Source of the DNA: Chryseolinea serpens
GTDB taxonomy: Bacteria; Bacteroidota; Bacteroidia; Cytophagales; Cyclobacteriaceae
Assembly (NCBI RefSeq): GCF_900129725.1
Contig: NZ_FQWQ01000001.1
Location: forward strand, 3,286,001-3,350,000
DNA: 64,000 nucleotides
Direction: 5' to 3'
Shown here: positions 14,885 through 23,033 of the stretch, one piece after another
Numbering within the stretch: position 1 is the first letter of the stretch
How the letters are laid out: each line of letters begins with the position of its first letter
Translations under genes and position numbers: made by a program
The notes under the pieces: generated by a model
Databases searched by the model: none
What the model saw: only the letters and a program-made list of their open reading frames with translations
Told to the model about the DNA's origin: nothing

Positions 14885-16217
14885 CGTTTAGAGATGGTTT
14901 GTAAAAGCCCCAATTCCTGATCTTGTGTCCCGAAAAAGCATAAAACACAAGATAAAGATAACAGGGGAACAATACCCAATAGGCCGCCCGCGCGGTAAAT
15001 TGATCGGCAAAATATCCATATAAAGGTGGCAAGATCGCGTTGCCGCAGAGCCCCATGATCATGACCGATGCACCGAGTTTTGTGAAACGTCCGAGCCCAT
15101 CCAAGGCCAACGGCCATAGGCCGGCCCACACCAACGAGTTGGCCAGGCCCAACAACACCACGAACCAGATCGAGATGTCGGTGACGTGACCAAAGAGAGT
15201 GACCTGTCCGTTTGCAAAAACAATCAGCAGGGTCAGCACCGTTCCCAGCAGCGTGCAGATCCGCAGGGCGTTTACCTGGTGGATGAATTTCGGAATGCAG
15301 ATGATCCCGAGAATGTACCCACACATCGTGGCCGCGAGGGTATAGGAGGGAAACACTTTCGCTTCCATCAGGCCGATGTGCATGGAGTTAGCGTAGCCGA
15401 TAATGGAATCAATGGCAATCACCTGTGTGCCCACATGCAGAAAGATGCCGACCGCGCCCAGGATGAGGTGTGGAAATTGAAAAATACTTCTCTTACCCGA
15501 GTTCGACGCCGCGAGCTCCGTGCTCTCCTGTTCCGTGTTAATCTCAGGCAAGGGCGAGTAAAGCACCATGAGCCCGAGGCCCAGCAACACGCTTCCCACG
15601 ATGCTATAGGGAACAACGACTCTTCGTATCAGTTCATCCAATGCAACATTCCTTGTCGCTTCATCCATGGTGCTCAACGCCTTGAACAAATCGGTGTCGG
15701 TTGCCTTGAAGATCACCGCGGCAAACACCAGCGGCGCGAGGATTCCCGCGCCCTTGTTGCAGATGCCCATCACGCTGATGCGTTGTGCGGCCCTTTCTTT
15801 CGGGCCCAACACGGTGATGTAAGGATTGGCGGCGGTCTGGAGGATCGACAATCCTATTCCTATTGTAAAAAGACCCAACAGAAAAATTTCATAGGTACGG
15901 GTATACGCGGCGGGCACAAAAATAAATGCACCAAGAGACATGGCCAGGAACCCGATCATCATGCCCTTTTTAAATCCAACTTTCTTCAACAGGTAGGACG
16001 AGGGCACCGACATCACGAAATACGAAATGTAAAACGCAAAGGCGACCAGGTAGGATTGAAAATTGCTGGTGAGGGCGCAGGCGATCTTGAAGTAGGGGAT
16101 CAGGATGGCATTCACCCAGGACACAAAACCAAAAATAAAAAACAACAAGCCAATGATAAGAACAGAAATGATCGTTTGCCTTTTCGTAAGCGAACTGACC
16201 TCTATTTTATTCGTCAT
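14859..16217 (-). CDS. nagP: Sugar MFS permease (FucP/NagP-like)
   Basis: A 452-residue protein with about 12 TM segments. Diagnostic stretches of the FucP/GluP/NagP group are present: FGFVSWVNAILIPYFK in TM1, FAFYISYFVMSVPSSYLLKK, and GIGLSILQTAANPYITVLGP followed by ISVMGICNKGAGILAP in the middle. Members take up fucose, glucose/galactose or N-acetylhexosamines by proton symport. The position between nagB (28 bases away) and nagA (overlapping) makes an N-acetylhexosamine the likely substrate. Confidence 0.88.
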   Translation of the reverse strand: MTNKIEVSSLTKRQTIISVLIIGLLFFIFGFVSWVNAILIPYFKIACALTSNFQSYLVAFAFYISYFVMSVPSSYLLKKVGFKKGMMIGFLAMSLGAFIFVPAAYTRTYEIFLLGLFTIGIGLSILQTAANPYITVLGPKERAAQRISVMGICNKGAGILAPLVFAAVIFKATDTDLFKALSTMDEATRNVALDELIRRVVVPYSIVGSVLLGLGLMVLYSPLPEINTEQESTELAASNSGKRSIFQFPHLILGAVGIFLHVGTQVIAIDSIIGYANSMHIGLMEAKVFPSYTLAATMCGYILGIICIPKFIHQVNALRICTLLGTVLTLLIVFANGQVTLFGHVTDISIWFVVLLGLANSLVWAGLWPLALDGLGRFTKLGASVMIMGLCGNAILPPLYGYFADQFTARAAYWVLFPCYLYLVFYAFSGHKIRNWGFYKPSLNDAAATKNI

Positions 16218-16245
16218 TTGTCCGGGTTTGATCTCCTGGTGAAAA

Positions 16246-16998
16246 CTAGGCTATAGGCGAAGTATTCTTCGAAAGCAAGCCCACTGAACTCTTATCCAAA
16301 TAAAGCCGGCAATCGGCATGCTGTTGCAAAATGCTGGCCGGGTAAAGATTGCTGACCCTCTGCTCGACGGTGTTCCTGACGGCGACGGCCTTGCGGCTGT
16401 CGGGCACCGAACAAATGATTATTTTCGATTTCAGGATCTGTTTCACCGACATACTGATCGCCCGGGGCGGAACCTCTTCCAAAGATTTAAACCATCCCTC
16501 ACCCAACTGCTGCTGACGGCAAGCTTGATCAAGCTCAACGATGATGTACGGTTTCTCCGTAGCAAAGTCAGCCGGCGGATCATTAAAGGCCAGGTGACCA
16601 TTTTCTCCAATCCCCACCAGTGCCACATCGATCGGGTGGCTCGTTATGGCTTTCCCGAGGCGATCACATTCGGCCGTTGGATCCGTTTCTCCGTTCACCA
16701 AATAGGCCGCCTTCAAAGGAGGCACTTTCGAGATGAATTTTTCCTGCAGATATTTTCTGAAACTGGCGGGATGTGTGACCGGCAAATGGATGTATTCATC
16801 CAAATGAAACATCGTCACTTTACTCCAGTCGATGTCTTCTGAAATCAGTTGCTTCAATGTTTCGAACTGGCTTGTTCCGGTAGCCAGAATAATATTGGCC
16901 GTGCCCTTTGATGCAATGGTTTCACGTATGGCTTGTGCCGCAGCAGCTCCTGCACGCTTGCCCAACGCAGAAGCATCGTCAGCTATTTTAATGTCCAT
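16246..16998 (-). CDS. nagB: Glucosamine-6-phosphate deaminase (NagB family)
   Basis: 250 residues, close to the length of E. coli NagB. Motifs: [11 protein letters not shown] (phosphate-binding loop), [10 protein letters not shown] (catalytic Asp and Glu region), [16 protein letters not shown] (the NagB GIGxDGHIAFNEP signature) and [11 protein letters not shown]. It converts GlcN-6-P to fructose-6-P and ammonia. In a cluster with a GH109 enzyme it could instead act on galactosamine-6-P (AgaS/AgaI role); the sequence alone does not decide this. Confidence 0.92.
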   Translation of the reverse strand: MDIKIADDASALGKRAGAAAAQAIRETIASKGTANIILATGTSQFETLKQLISEDIDWSKVTMFHLDEYIHLPVTHPASFRKYLQEKFISKVPPLKAAYLVNGETDPTAECDRLGKAITSHPIDVALVGIGENGHLAFNDPPADFATEKPYIIVELDQACRQQQLGEGWFKSLEEVPPRAISMSVKQILKSKIIICSVPDSRKAVAVRNTVEQRVSNLYPASILQQHADCRLYLDKSSVGLLSKNTSPIA

Positions 16999-17054
16999 TT
17001 TCTGGGTTTTTATATTGTAGAACTAATTTTATGAATTACTTATCAAATGCCCTC

Positions 17055-18182
17055 TTAGATCCTGAAGAATATTTTCTTTTTATACAAAAAGTAACACAAG
17101 CCCCATTCGAGTGCAAATATGCAGAGGGATGAAATGATCGCACCGACTACGACCGGTGTATGGATGAGCGTCAACAACCCGCCGACCAAGGCAAAGATAT
17201 AGTCATTGAACCAGCGTGACCCTACAATGGCGAAAAACAGGTAGATGAAGATCGAATTCATGCCAATAATAGCAAAGAACTGGAGGTATTTCTGGTGTTT
17301 CAAAACATCGATCCACCAATAACAACCCGCATAGGCGGCCAAACAAATGCCCAGGGAAACGATCGTAAACGAGGATGTAGCAATGTGTTTGATCACCGGA
17401 CTGATGCCGGCGACATCCAACCCCAGTCCAACGATCAGGCAGATCACTGCCCAGATGAGCATGGTTTTTATTTTCTCTTTTCCCGACACCAGCAACTTGC
17501 CTGTCAACGCTCCGGCAATGGTGTGCACCGCGGTGGGAATACAATTGATCGAGACCCATCCCTCCTCGATGATGCGTCCCGAATAGATCAGCTCCACATA
17601 GTTACCGAAATTATGCTGATTGATGTCGGGCTGATCAAAACCGGGAATGTTTGTAAAGTGATACAACGCATCCCGAAGCAATAATAAACCGATACACACA
17701 GCAATCTGTGCCACCGCCGACCAGCGAAAGATCAGGAACGCCACGAGCAACGTAAACGACAGCTGTGTGAGCACGTTGGTCAATCTAAGGTGCAAGCCAT
17801 CGGCATGTACCGCATAGTTAAGCACGCCAAACGCCAGCAGCCCTGCAGAACGCTTCAGCATCTTCTTGAACGACTCCTTCCAGGCCACTCCTGCCGCTTC
17901 CTGCTTGACCAACGACAACGCCAGGGCTACCCCGGCCATGTACATAAAACCGGGCTGTATTAAATCCCAGAACCGCAGGCCGTGCCAGGGGTGGTGAAAG
18001 AACTGGAGCCACACGCCTTGCATAAAACTTCCTTCTGATGCTTCAAAAAGTGTGTCAAAGAGTCGGCTGGCTTCCAAGGCCAGCAGCACCATGATAAATC
18101 CCCGCATAAAATCGAGCGAGAGCAGTCGTTGTGAAGCCTGGACCGTTGTTAAAGGAAGTGTTTTTTGGGCTTGCTCTACCAT
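17055..18182 (-). CDS. NagX / heparan-alpha-glucosaminide N-acetyltransferase-like membrane protein
   Basis: 375 residues with about ten TM segments. The N-terminal RLLSLDFMRGFIMVLL with LDxxRG is typical of the DUF1624/DUF5009 acyltransferase-like family that includes lysosomal HGSNAT and bacterial NagX. A conserved His-containing region follows (FFHHPWHGLRFWDLIQPGF), and residues near GMNSIFIYLFF close the domain. NagX genes are found in chitin and GlcNAc utilisation clusters, where an inner-membrane acetyltransferase acting on glucosamine groups has been suggested. Its start codon overlaps the stop of the GH109 gene by one base (TAATG). Confidence 0.8.
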   Translation of the reverse strand: MVEQAQKTLPLTTVQASQRLLSLDFMRGFIMVLLALEASRLFDTLFEASEGSFMQGVWLQFFHHPWHGLRFWDLIQPGFMYMAGVALALSLVKQEAAGVAWKESFKKMLKRSAGLLAFGVLNYAVHADGLHLRLTNVLTQLSFTLLVAFLIFRWSAVAQIAVCIGLLLLRDALYHFTNIPGFDQPDINQHNFGNYVELIYSGRIIEEGWVSINCIPTAVHTIAGALTGKLLVSGKEKIKTMLIWAVICLIVGLGLDVAGISPVIKHIATSSFTIVSLGICLAAYAGCYWWIDVLKHQKYLQFFAIIGMNSIFIYLFFAIVGSRWFNDYIFALVGGLLTLIHTPVVVGAIISSLCIFALEWGLCYFLYKKKIFFRI

Positions 18183-19585
18183 TACATGATCACTTTTGTG
18201 GTGCCGCCGTTCACTAGAGAAATGTCAACCGGTTGATTTGTTTTCCAGGAGCCCGAAGTAAAGTCGGGAATGTCTACGGAATTGGAGCGGTTGGCAACCG
18301 ACTTCTCGCTCAGCGGAGCAATGGCACTCCAGAGGGCCGCGTCATAAACATCCATGTCCATGGGCAGGCCGTTGCGCAGGCAATCGATCGTGCGCCAGTC
18401 CATCAGGAAATCCATGCCGCCATGACCGCCCACCTGTTTGGCCATCTCTCCCACTTTGCTGACGATCGGCGCCGTGTATTTGCTCTCCAGGTTTTTATAT
18501 TCTTCATCGCTCACCCAGCCTTCATGACCGAATGCGATCTTACCGGGCTCCGGGTATTTCAAACAAGAGCCTTTTGTGCCACTGATCTTGTGAATGCGCG
18601 AATACACATTGGGCGATGTAACATCGTGCTGCAACATGATCGTGCGGCCTTTGTTGGTGCGGATGGTGGTGGTGTTCATGTTCCCGCGAAACTTCTTGTT
18701 GGCGTAGGCTTTATAGAAATCGTCCTTCGCCGCCAGTTCATTTGCCATGGCAGCCATTTGAAAATCATTGCCGGACATGGCCACGAGGTAATCCATTTTA
18801 TCGCCGCGATTAATGTTCAGGGCTTGTGCGACAGGTCCCAATCCATGGGTCGGGTATAAGTTGCCGTTCCGCAAATTTTCTTTCAGGCGCCACATGTCGT
18901 AATATTTTTCTTTCGAAAAATTATCGGTGAGCAATGTGTGGATGTACGCACCTTCACCGTGTACAAGCTCTCCGAATAAACCCTGGCGGGACATGTTCAA
19001 CGTCAGCAACTCGAAAAAGTCGTAGCAGCAATTTTCCAGGATGATGCAGTGTTTCTTTGTGCGCTCCGATGTCTCCACCAACTGCCAGCACTCTTCCAGC
19101 GTTTTGGCGGAAGGCACTTCCACGCAGACGTGTTTACCGTGGTTCATCGCATACACGGCCATCGGCGTATGCAGCGCCCAAGGGGTAGCGATGTACACCA
19201 GGTCAATATCGGCACGCTCGCAGATCTTTTTCCATTCTTCTTCTTTCCCTGTATAGACATCCGGGTGATGGATGGAGCCTTCCAGTTTTTGTTTCACCGC
19301 GTTGGCTTTCTCCGGGCGCAAGTCGCACAAGGCCTTTATATCGGTTCCTTCGATGTGCATCATTCGCTGAACGGCACCTGGGCCCCTGTTTCCCAACCCG
19401 ATGAAGCCGATGCGAACGGTTTCAATCCTTGGCGCTGCATAGCCACACATATTGAAATGGGGTGGTGCGGGTTTCTTTGTTTTATCTTCCTGGAGAGGAT
19501 CATAACCTTTCAGAACAGAAGTGCTGGCCAATCCCATGCCCGTGAGGCTTGAAATTTTTAAAAATTCTCTACGACTTGTACTCAT
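18182..19585 (-). CDS. Gfo/Idh/MocA-family glycosidase, GH109 alpha-N-acetylgalactosaminidase-like
   Basis: Start is ATG 19585 (MSTSRREFLK), 467 residues; an upstream extension is open but lacks a Tat context. The twin-arginine signal SRREFLKISS at the N-terminus sends the folded protein with bound NAD across the membrane. The Rossmann part has RIGFIGLGNRGPGAVQRM, and the family continues with YIATPWALHTPMAVYA, KHVCVEVPSAKTLEECW, ILENCCYDFFEL, HGEGAYIH and the key YPTHGLGPVAQALNINRGD. These are the marks of GH109, which hydrolyses terminal alpha-GalNAc through an NAD-dependent elimination. It is co-transcribed with nag genes, which would take up and break down the released sugar. Confidence 0.9.
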   Translation of the reverse strand: MSTSRREFLKISSLTGMGLASTSVLKGYDPLQEDKTKKPAPPHFNMCGYAAPRIETVRIGFIGLGNRGPGAVQRMMHIEGTDIKALCDLRPEKANAVKQKLEGSIHHPDVYTGKEEEWKKICERADIDLVYIATPWALHTPMAVYAMNHGKHVCVEVPSAKTLEECWQLVETSERTKKHCIILENCCYDFFELLTLNMSRQGLFGELVHGEGAYIHTLLTDNFSKEKYYDMWRLKENLRNGNLYPTHGLGPVAQALNINRGDKMDYLVAMSGNDFQMAAMANELAAKDDFYKAYANKKFRGNMNTTTIRTNKGRTIMLQHDVTSPNVYSRIHKISGTKGSCLKYPEPGKIAFGHEGWVSDEEYKNLESKYTAPIVSKVGEMAKQVGGHGGMDFLMDWRTIDCLRNGLPMDMDVYDAALWSAIAPLSEKSVANRSNSVDIPDFTSGSWKTNQPVDISLVNGGTTKVIM

Positions 19586-19617
19586 TTTTTTATAGTTAAT
19601 AATGTTTTGAGATCTGC

Positions 19618-20916
19618 TTATCCTTTGAGCCATTTGTCAAACCAATTAAACGCATCGGCTTGCATCTTTTTGTCGAATTTATGTGGACCGGGGTAATAAT
19701 TACATTTGTAGTGATCGGTCGCTCCCGCTTTCGAGTATACTTCAGTCAGTATTCTATCGGCGCTTTTCATTTCATCCAGTGTATACAGCTCGTCTTCGGT
19801 ATCGTTCAGCACCATCGTGGGCAAGGGTGCGCGCAGGCCAAGGATCTCCGGGAAATCCAATTCGTTTGGCAGCAACGGGACATAGGTCATCCAGGTGTGA
19901 TTGACGGATTTGTTCAACACAAAATCCTTCCAGGTGGTCATGAATCCAACACAGACGGCGCATTTGATGCGGTCGTCCTGACCCCCCATGAATACGGTGC
20001 GCATGCCCCCGCCGGAGAGTCCGCAGCAGCCGACGTTTTTTACATCCACATCGGGGCGGCTGCAGAGTATGTCCAGGGCCTTTTTGTCTTCGGCAAAGAA
20101 GACACCGGGCCACGTTGTGCCTGCGCTGAGCAAGGATTTAGACATGATGTGCTCGTGGTCGGAAGCCCATTTGTTGCAGGCTTCTATGTGCTCTGAGTTT
20201 TCAGGGTCATCGTCATTCAGTCCGTGGCGTAACGTTTCGGGGGCAACATCATTCATCAGTACCCTACGGCTTGCAAAAGGAAAGGCATCGGAAACCAGCA
20301 CGACGTAACCGCGTTTAGCCACTTCGTTAGCCCAAGCCAGATCTTCATAGTAGTCCTTTTGATGTTGGGCCATGAGCGGATGAAGGACATCCGATGTGCG
20401 GGTTATCTTTCGCGTCCCGAAATATTTCACGCCCCCGTGATCATGGAAGGCGAGGATACCGGGCAACTTACCCTTTGCGTTCATGGGCTTCAAGAGAATG
20501 GCTTCGGTAGCCGCGCCGTAAGGCAATTGCCAGCTCAGTTCTTCGATGTGCAGGCCATCGTATGCATATTGTTTTTTTACAATTACGTTAGGCATCCCTC
20601 CGATGTCCGGTATGGCCAGTCGCTCCGCCAAGCGCTTGCGCGCATCTTTTCTCCATGCGTCTATGTTGGTAAACTCCTTTTTCCGGAATGACAAGGCGGG
20701 CAATTTGTCTCCGGTCAAACCCGCGGCCCATTTACCATAAGCCCCGATCACGCTGGAAGTTTTATCGTCCACCATTGCAGTTTTTAGTGCGGATTCTTTC
20801 TCCATGGCATTTGAATAATTTAGGGTTGCGCCAAAAACATTAGAGAGACCACCTGTGGCTAAACCCAGACCGGTCATCCCCGTAAGCTTCAGGAAATCTC
20901 TTCGCTTATTTTTCAT
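19618..20916 (-). CDS. Tat-exported alpha/beta hydrolase (dienelactone hydrolase / acetylxylan esterase-like)
   Basis: First gene of the amino-sugar operon, 432 residues. A Tat signal (NKRRDFLKLTGMTGLG) precedes a catalytic domain of the Abhydrolase_7 type. Visible elements are LPGILAFHDHGGVKYFG (oxyanion region), VLVSDAFPF, VGCCGLSGGGMRTVF (nucleophile elbow G-L-S-G-G), VLNDTEDELYTLDEM (acid) and YYPGPHKFDKKM (His). It probably removes an ester, such as an O-acetyl group, from a glycan before or after GH109 acts; this is inferred from the neighbourhood. The GH109 start lies 32 bases downstream. Confidence 0.8.
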   Translation of the reverse strand: MKNKRRDFLKLTGMTGLGLATGGLSNVFGATLNYSNAMEKESALKTAMVDDKTSSVIGAYGKWAAGLTGDKLPALSFRKKEFTNIDAWRKDARKRLAERLAIPDIGGMPNVIVKKQYAYDGLHIEELSWQLPYGAATEAILLKPMNAKGKLPGILAFHDHGGVKYFGTRKITRTSDVLHPLMAQHQKDYYEDLAWANEVAKRGYVVLVSDAFPFASRRVLMNDVAPETLRHGLNDDDPENSEHIEACNKWASDHEHIMSKSLLSAGTTWPGVFFAEDKKALDILCSRPDVDVKNVGCCGLSGGGMRTVFMGGQDDRIKCAVCVGFMTTWKDFVLNKSVNHTWMTYVPLLPNELDFPEILGLRAPLPTMVLNDTEDELYTLDEMKSADRILTEVYSKAGATDHYKCNYYPGPHKFDKKMQADAFNWFDKWLKG

Positions 20917-20944
20917 GTTTATACAAGTTTCTCAATCGAAAAAA

Positions 20945-20958
20945 TGATAGCGCTTCCT
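20945..20958. promoter_or_regulatory. Possible LacI-family operator upstream of the amino-sugar operon
   Basis: TGATAGCGCTTCCT matches 11 of 14 positions of the common LacI/GalR-family operator TGAAAGCGCTTTCA, including the full central AGCGCT. It lies 29 bases upstream of the first gene of the operon (start 20916), a suitable place for repression. No LacI-type regulator gene is in the window. Confidence 0.35.
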
Positions 20959-21099
20959 TTGGTACAGCTGTGCCTACAATTAAAGAAGAGTCGTTGTTGG
21001 CATTTTTCTAATCATTCTTTTGTCTTTTTCACCTGTTCGCTCTTTAAATACGCCTCGATCGTGGAGAATAGGTTATAAAAGGTGTCTGTGGTATTTGGG

Positions 21100-21140
21100 C
21101 GGCTCGCCTTCGCCAAGGCTTCGGCGAGCGAGGCTCGCCA
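21100..21140. repeat. GC-rich hairpin repeat
   Basis: GCTCGCC at 21102-21108 pairs with GGCGAGC at 21123-21129, and GGCTCGCC recurs at 21132-21139, giving nested palindromes. Read in one minus frame the element encodes SLARRSLGEGEPP, a peptide I associate with dispersed palindromic repeats in Bacteroidota and Cyanobacteria. It is much richer in GC than its flanks, which suggests insertion. Confidence 0.5.
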
Positions 21141-21314
21141 TTCGTGACGGATCGAGGGTTCCTTTTCTTTTTAGGGTAGTTAAAACTTGATTCGGCTCCT
21201 TAGCTGAGACCTGATAAAGCTGATGATTGACAATCCATTGGTAAAGCGCCACAAATACACTTCCCGCGCTGAACTGTGGGACATCATTGACTTTATGATT
21301 AAATATACAGAGAA

Positions 21315-21824
21315 ATGAAAAACAGCGCACACCGACGAAATGTCTTATTCCTTTTATTTGCACTGCTTTTTTGCTCGTCTTGCCAATACGAGCGAGGATT
21401 TGAGGTCTATAGGGTTAAGGAGATTCACCCGGACCAAAACGCTACGGCATCGAACTGTCACTACTGCCTTGACCCAACAAAAGATGTCCTATTTGATGAG
21501 CCCTTAATTGAGCGATCAGACGTCGAATATTTTGACTGGCAGAGTCAGCGAATTCAACTGAATGAGGCGGGGCGAGCGAAAATAAAAAGGTTAAAAATTC
21601 CATTAGAGGGATTACCCGTCGCCGTCGTCGTGGACGGGAAGCCAATCTATGGCTTTTGGCTTTGGAACCTGTATTCCTCATTCGGTTGTGACAGGGTCTA
21701 TACCTATCCTATGCTGGGGTTCAAAATAGGATTTGGATTACCCAACGATAACACCTACGGGGAAGATCCCAGATTCGACAACCGATTAAAAGATTGTTTG
21801 ACAAGAGATGGCTTGTTAAGATAA
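21315..21824 (+). CDS. Lipoprotein of unknown function (169 aa)
   Basis: A lipoprotein signal peptide is clear: NVLFLLFALLFCSSC, with the lipobox Cys near residue 23. The mature part contains CHYCLDPTKDVLF with a C-x-x-C pair, a domain with VEYFDWQSQRIQLNEAG and GLPVAVVVDGKPIYGFWLW, and an odd Trp/Tyr-rich end (YSSFGCDRVYTYPML). The block beginning FDWQSQRIQL followed by a V-V-V-D-G-K strand recalls small substrate-binding domains in SecD-like and peptidase-inhibitor folds, but no family name is justified. Confidence 0.65.
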   Translation: MKNSAHRRNVLFLLFALLFCSSCQYERGFEVYRVKEIHPDQNATASNCHYCLDPTKDVLFDEPLIERSDVEYFDWQSQRIQLNEAGRAKIKRLKIPLEGLPVAVVVDGKPIYGFWLWNLYSSFGCDRVYTYPMLGFKIGFGLPNDNTYGEDPRFDNRLKDCLTRDGLLR

Positions 21825-21919
21825 CGAGCCATTTCAACGGCTCGACACAAGCGGTGAAAATTTTACCATGACGCTTTTCGTCGTTATTTTGGCGTGGCGT
21901 TTCATCAAGCGAATTGAAA

Positions 21920-22870
21920 ATGAGAAACATCTTTGCAAAATATGGAGGCATCATCCTCGGTTCGGTTTACGGACTGATCATGAGGGAATTTTTTGGGATA
22001 CAGGACAACGTCGAATTTGTTGATCTGTTTTCCGTCACCTTCGTTTGGATCGTGCCGTTCGTTGTCGGGATTACGCCCCTGTTTTTTGCAACGAAAGAGC
22101 AACTCGCGTCAAGCCGCTACTGCATAAGCCGCCCGATCCTCGCCGTGTTTCTTTTCTTTGTGATCGCCTTCTGGACGGGCAAAGAAGATATGATCTGTAT
22201 TGTTATCATTTCAATCCCATTTCTTATTGTCGCCGGATTCGGGGGGTATGTTTTTGGAAAGTTTATCGAAAGGAGAAGAAATAAGAATGGCGTGCTCTAT
22301 TCACTTTTTATTCTCCCGCTGGTAGCCGGGTTTGCAGAAGTGAAATTCCCGACACCATCCCAGACCTACGAAGTGGAGACCATTGTCATCATCAACGCCA
22401 AACCCGAGACCGTCTGGGAAAATATTGTGAGGGTAAAAGAGATCGGCCAGAAAGAATACAAGAAAGGTTTTTTTAACTATGCAGGTATCCCCAGGCCACG
22501 CTATGCAGAACTTGACAGGGACACGATTGGAGCCACGAGAATCGGGCACTTCGAGGGTGGGTTGACGTTTAAGGAAACGGTGACCACCTGGGAAAGAAAT
22601 AAACGGGTAGCGTTTACGATCGCCGTCATTCCCTCGTCAATAAGACAGACTGTTTTTGACCAACATATCCTGAAAGGAAATCATTTCATCTTTCTGAATG
22701 CGTCCTACAACCTGGAACCGCTGGGAGAACGCCAAACAAAATTGACGCTCTCTTCCGCTTACCGGCTCGACACCCATATCAATGGCTATAGCGCGTTCTG
22801 GGGACAAACACTTTTAACGGACTTTCAGGAAAGACTTTTGGAAGTCATTAAAAACAGGTGTGACGAATGA
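21920..22870 (+). CDS. Membrane protein with C-terminal SRPBCC (polyketide cyclase-like) domain
   Basis: Start ATG 21920 (MRNIFAKYGG), 316 residues. Residues 1-130 carry four TM segments ending in an ERRRNKNG loop and a fifth hydrophobic stretch (LYSLFILPLVAGF). The rest (from about 150) is a soluble SRPBCC/START-like domain: VETIVIINAKPETVWENIV is the usual first strand and helix of this fold, and LYNLEP-like ASYNLEPLGERQTKLTL closes it. Such domains bind small hydrophobic ligands. An independent promoter is likely, as 95 bases separate it from the lipoprotein gene. Confidence 0.7.
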   Translation: MRNIFAKYGGIILGSVYGLIMREFFGIQDNVEFVDLFSVTFVWIVPFVVGITPLFFATKEQLASSRYCISRPILAVFLFFVIAFWTGKEDMICIVIISIPFLIVAGFGGYVFGKFIERRRNKNGVLYSLFILPLVAGFAEVKFPTPSQTYEVETIVIINAKPETVWENIVRVKEIGQKEYKKGFFNYAGIPRPRYAELDRDTIGATRIGHFEGGLTFKETVTTWERNKRVAFTIAVIPSSIRQTVFDQHILKGNHFIFLNASYNLEPLGERQTKLTLSSAYRLDTHINGYSAFWGQTLLTDFQERLLEVIKNRCDE

Positions 22871-23033
22871 GCATGGCCGGGGCCAAAAGATAAGCGCCAG
22901 CATCAAACCAACGGCAGCCCACCCGGTCAATCTAACCTTGGAATAATTGCTATCTTTAAGTTATGAAGCAAGCCTCCCGGATGACTATACCGGGAAACCA
23001 TGGTTGGCAATAACCCTCAGACGCTGTGTCAAA

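Larger units (their letters stand above)
20917..21314. other. Intergenic region upstream of the amino-sugar operon
   Basis: About 400 bases between the divergent hydrolase and lipoprotein genes. It contains an operator-like palindrome (20945-20958), a GC-rich hairpin (21100-21140), and a start-less minus-strand frame ending at 21012 (FYNLFSTIEAYLKSEQ at its end) that may be the remnant C-terminus of a lost gene. No intact gene is supported. Confidence 0.45.

Noticed and set aside
15186-16256. 356-codon plus-strand frame
   Set aside because: Antisense shadow of the sugar permease; the product is rich in His, Asp and Arg without any motif.
21073-21363. 96-codon minus-strand frame upstream of the lipoprotein gene
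   Set aside because: Its C-terminal half is the repeat-derived SLARRSLGEG peptide and its N-terminal half is antisense to the lipoprotein start.
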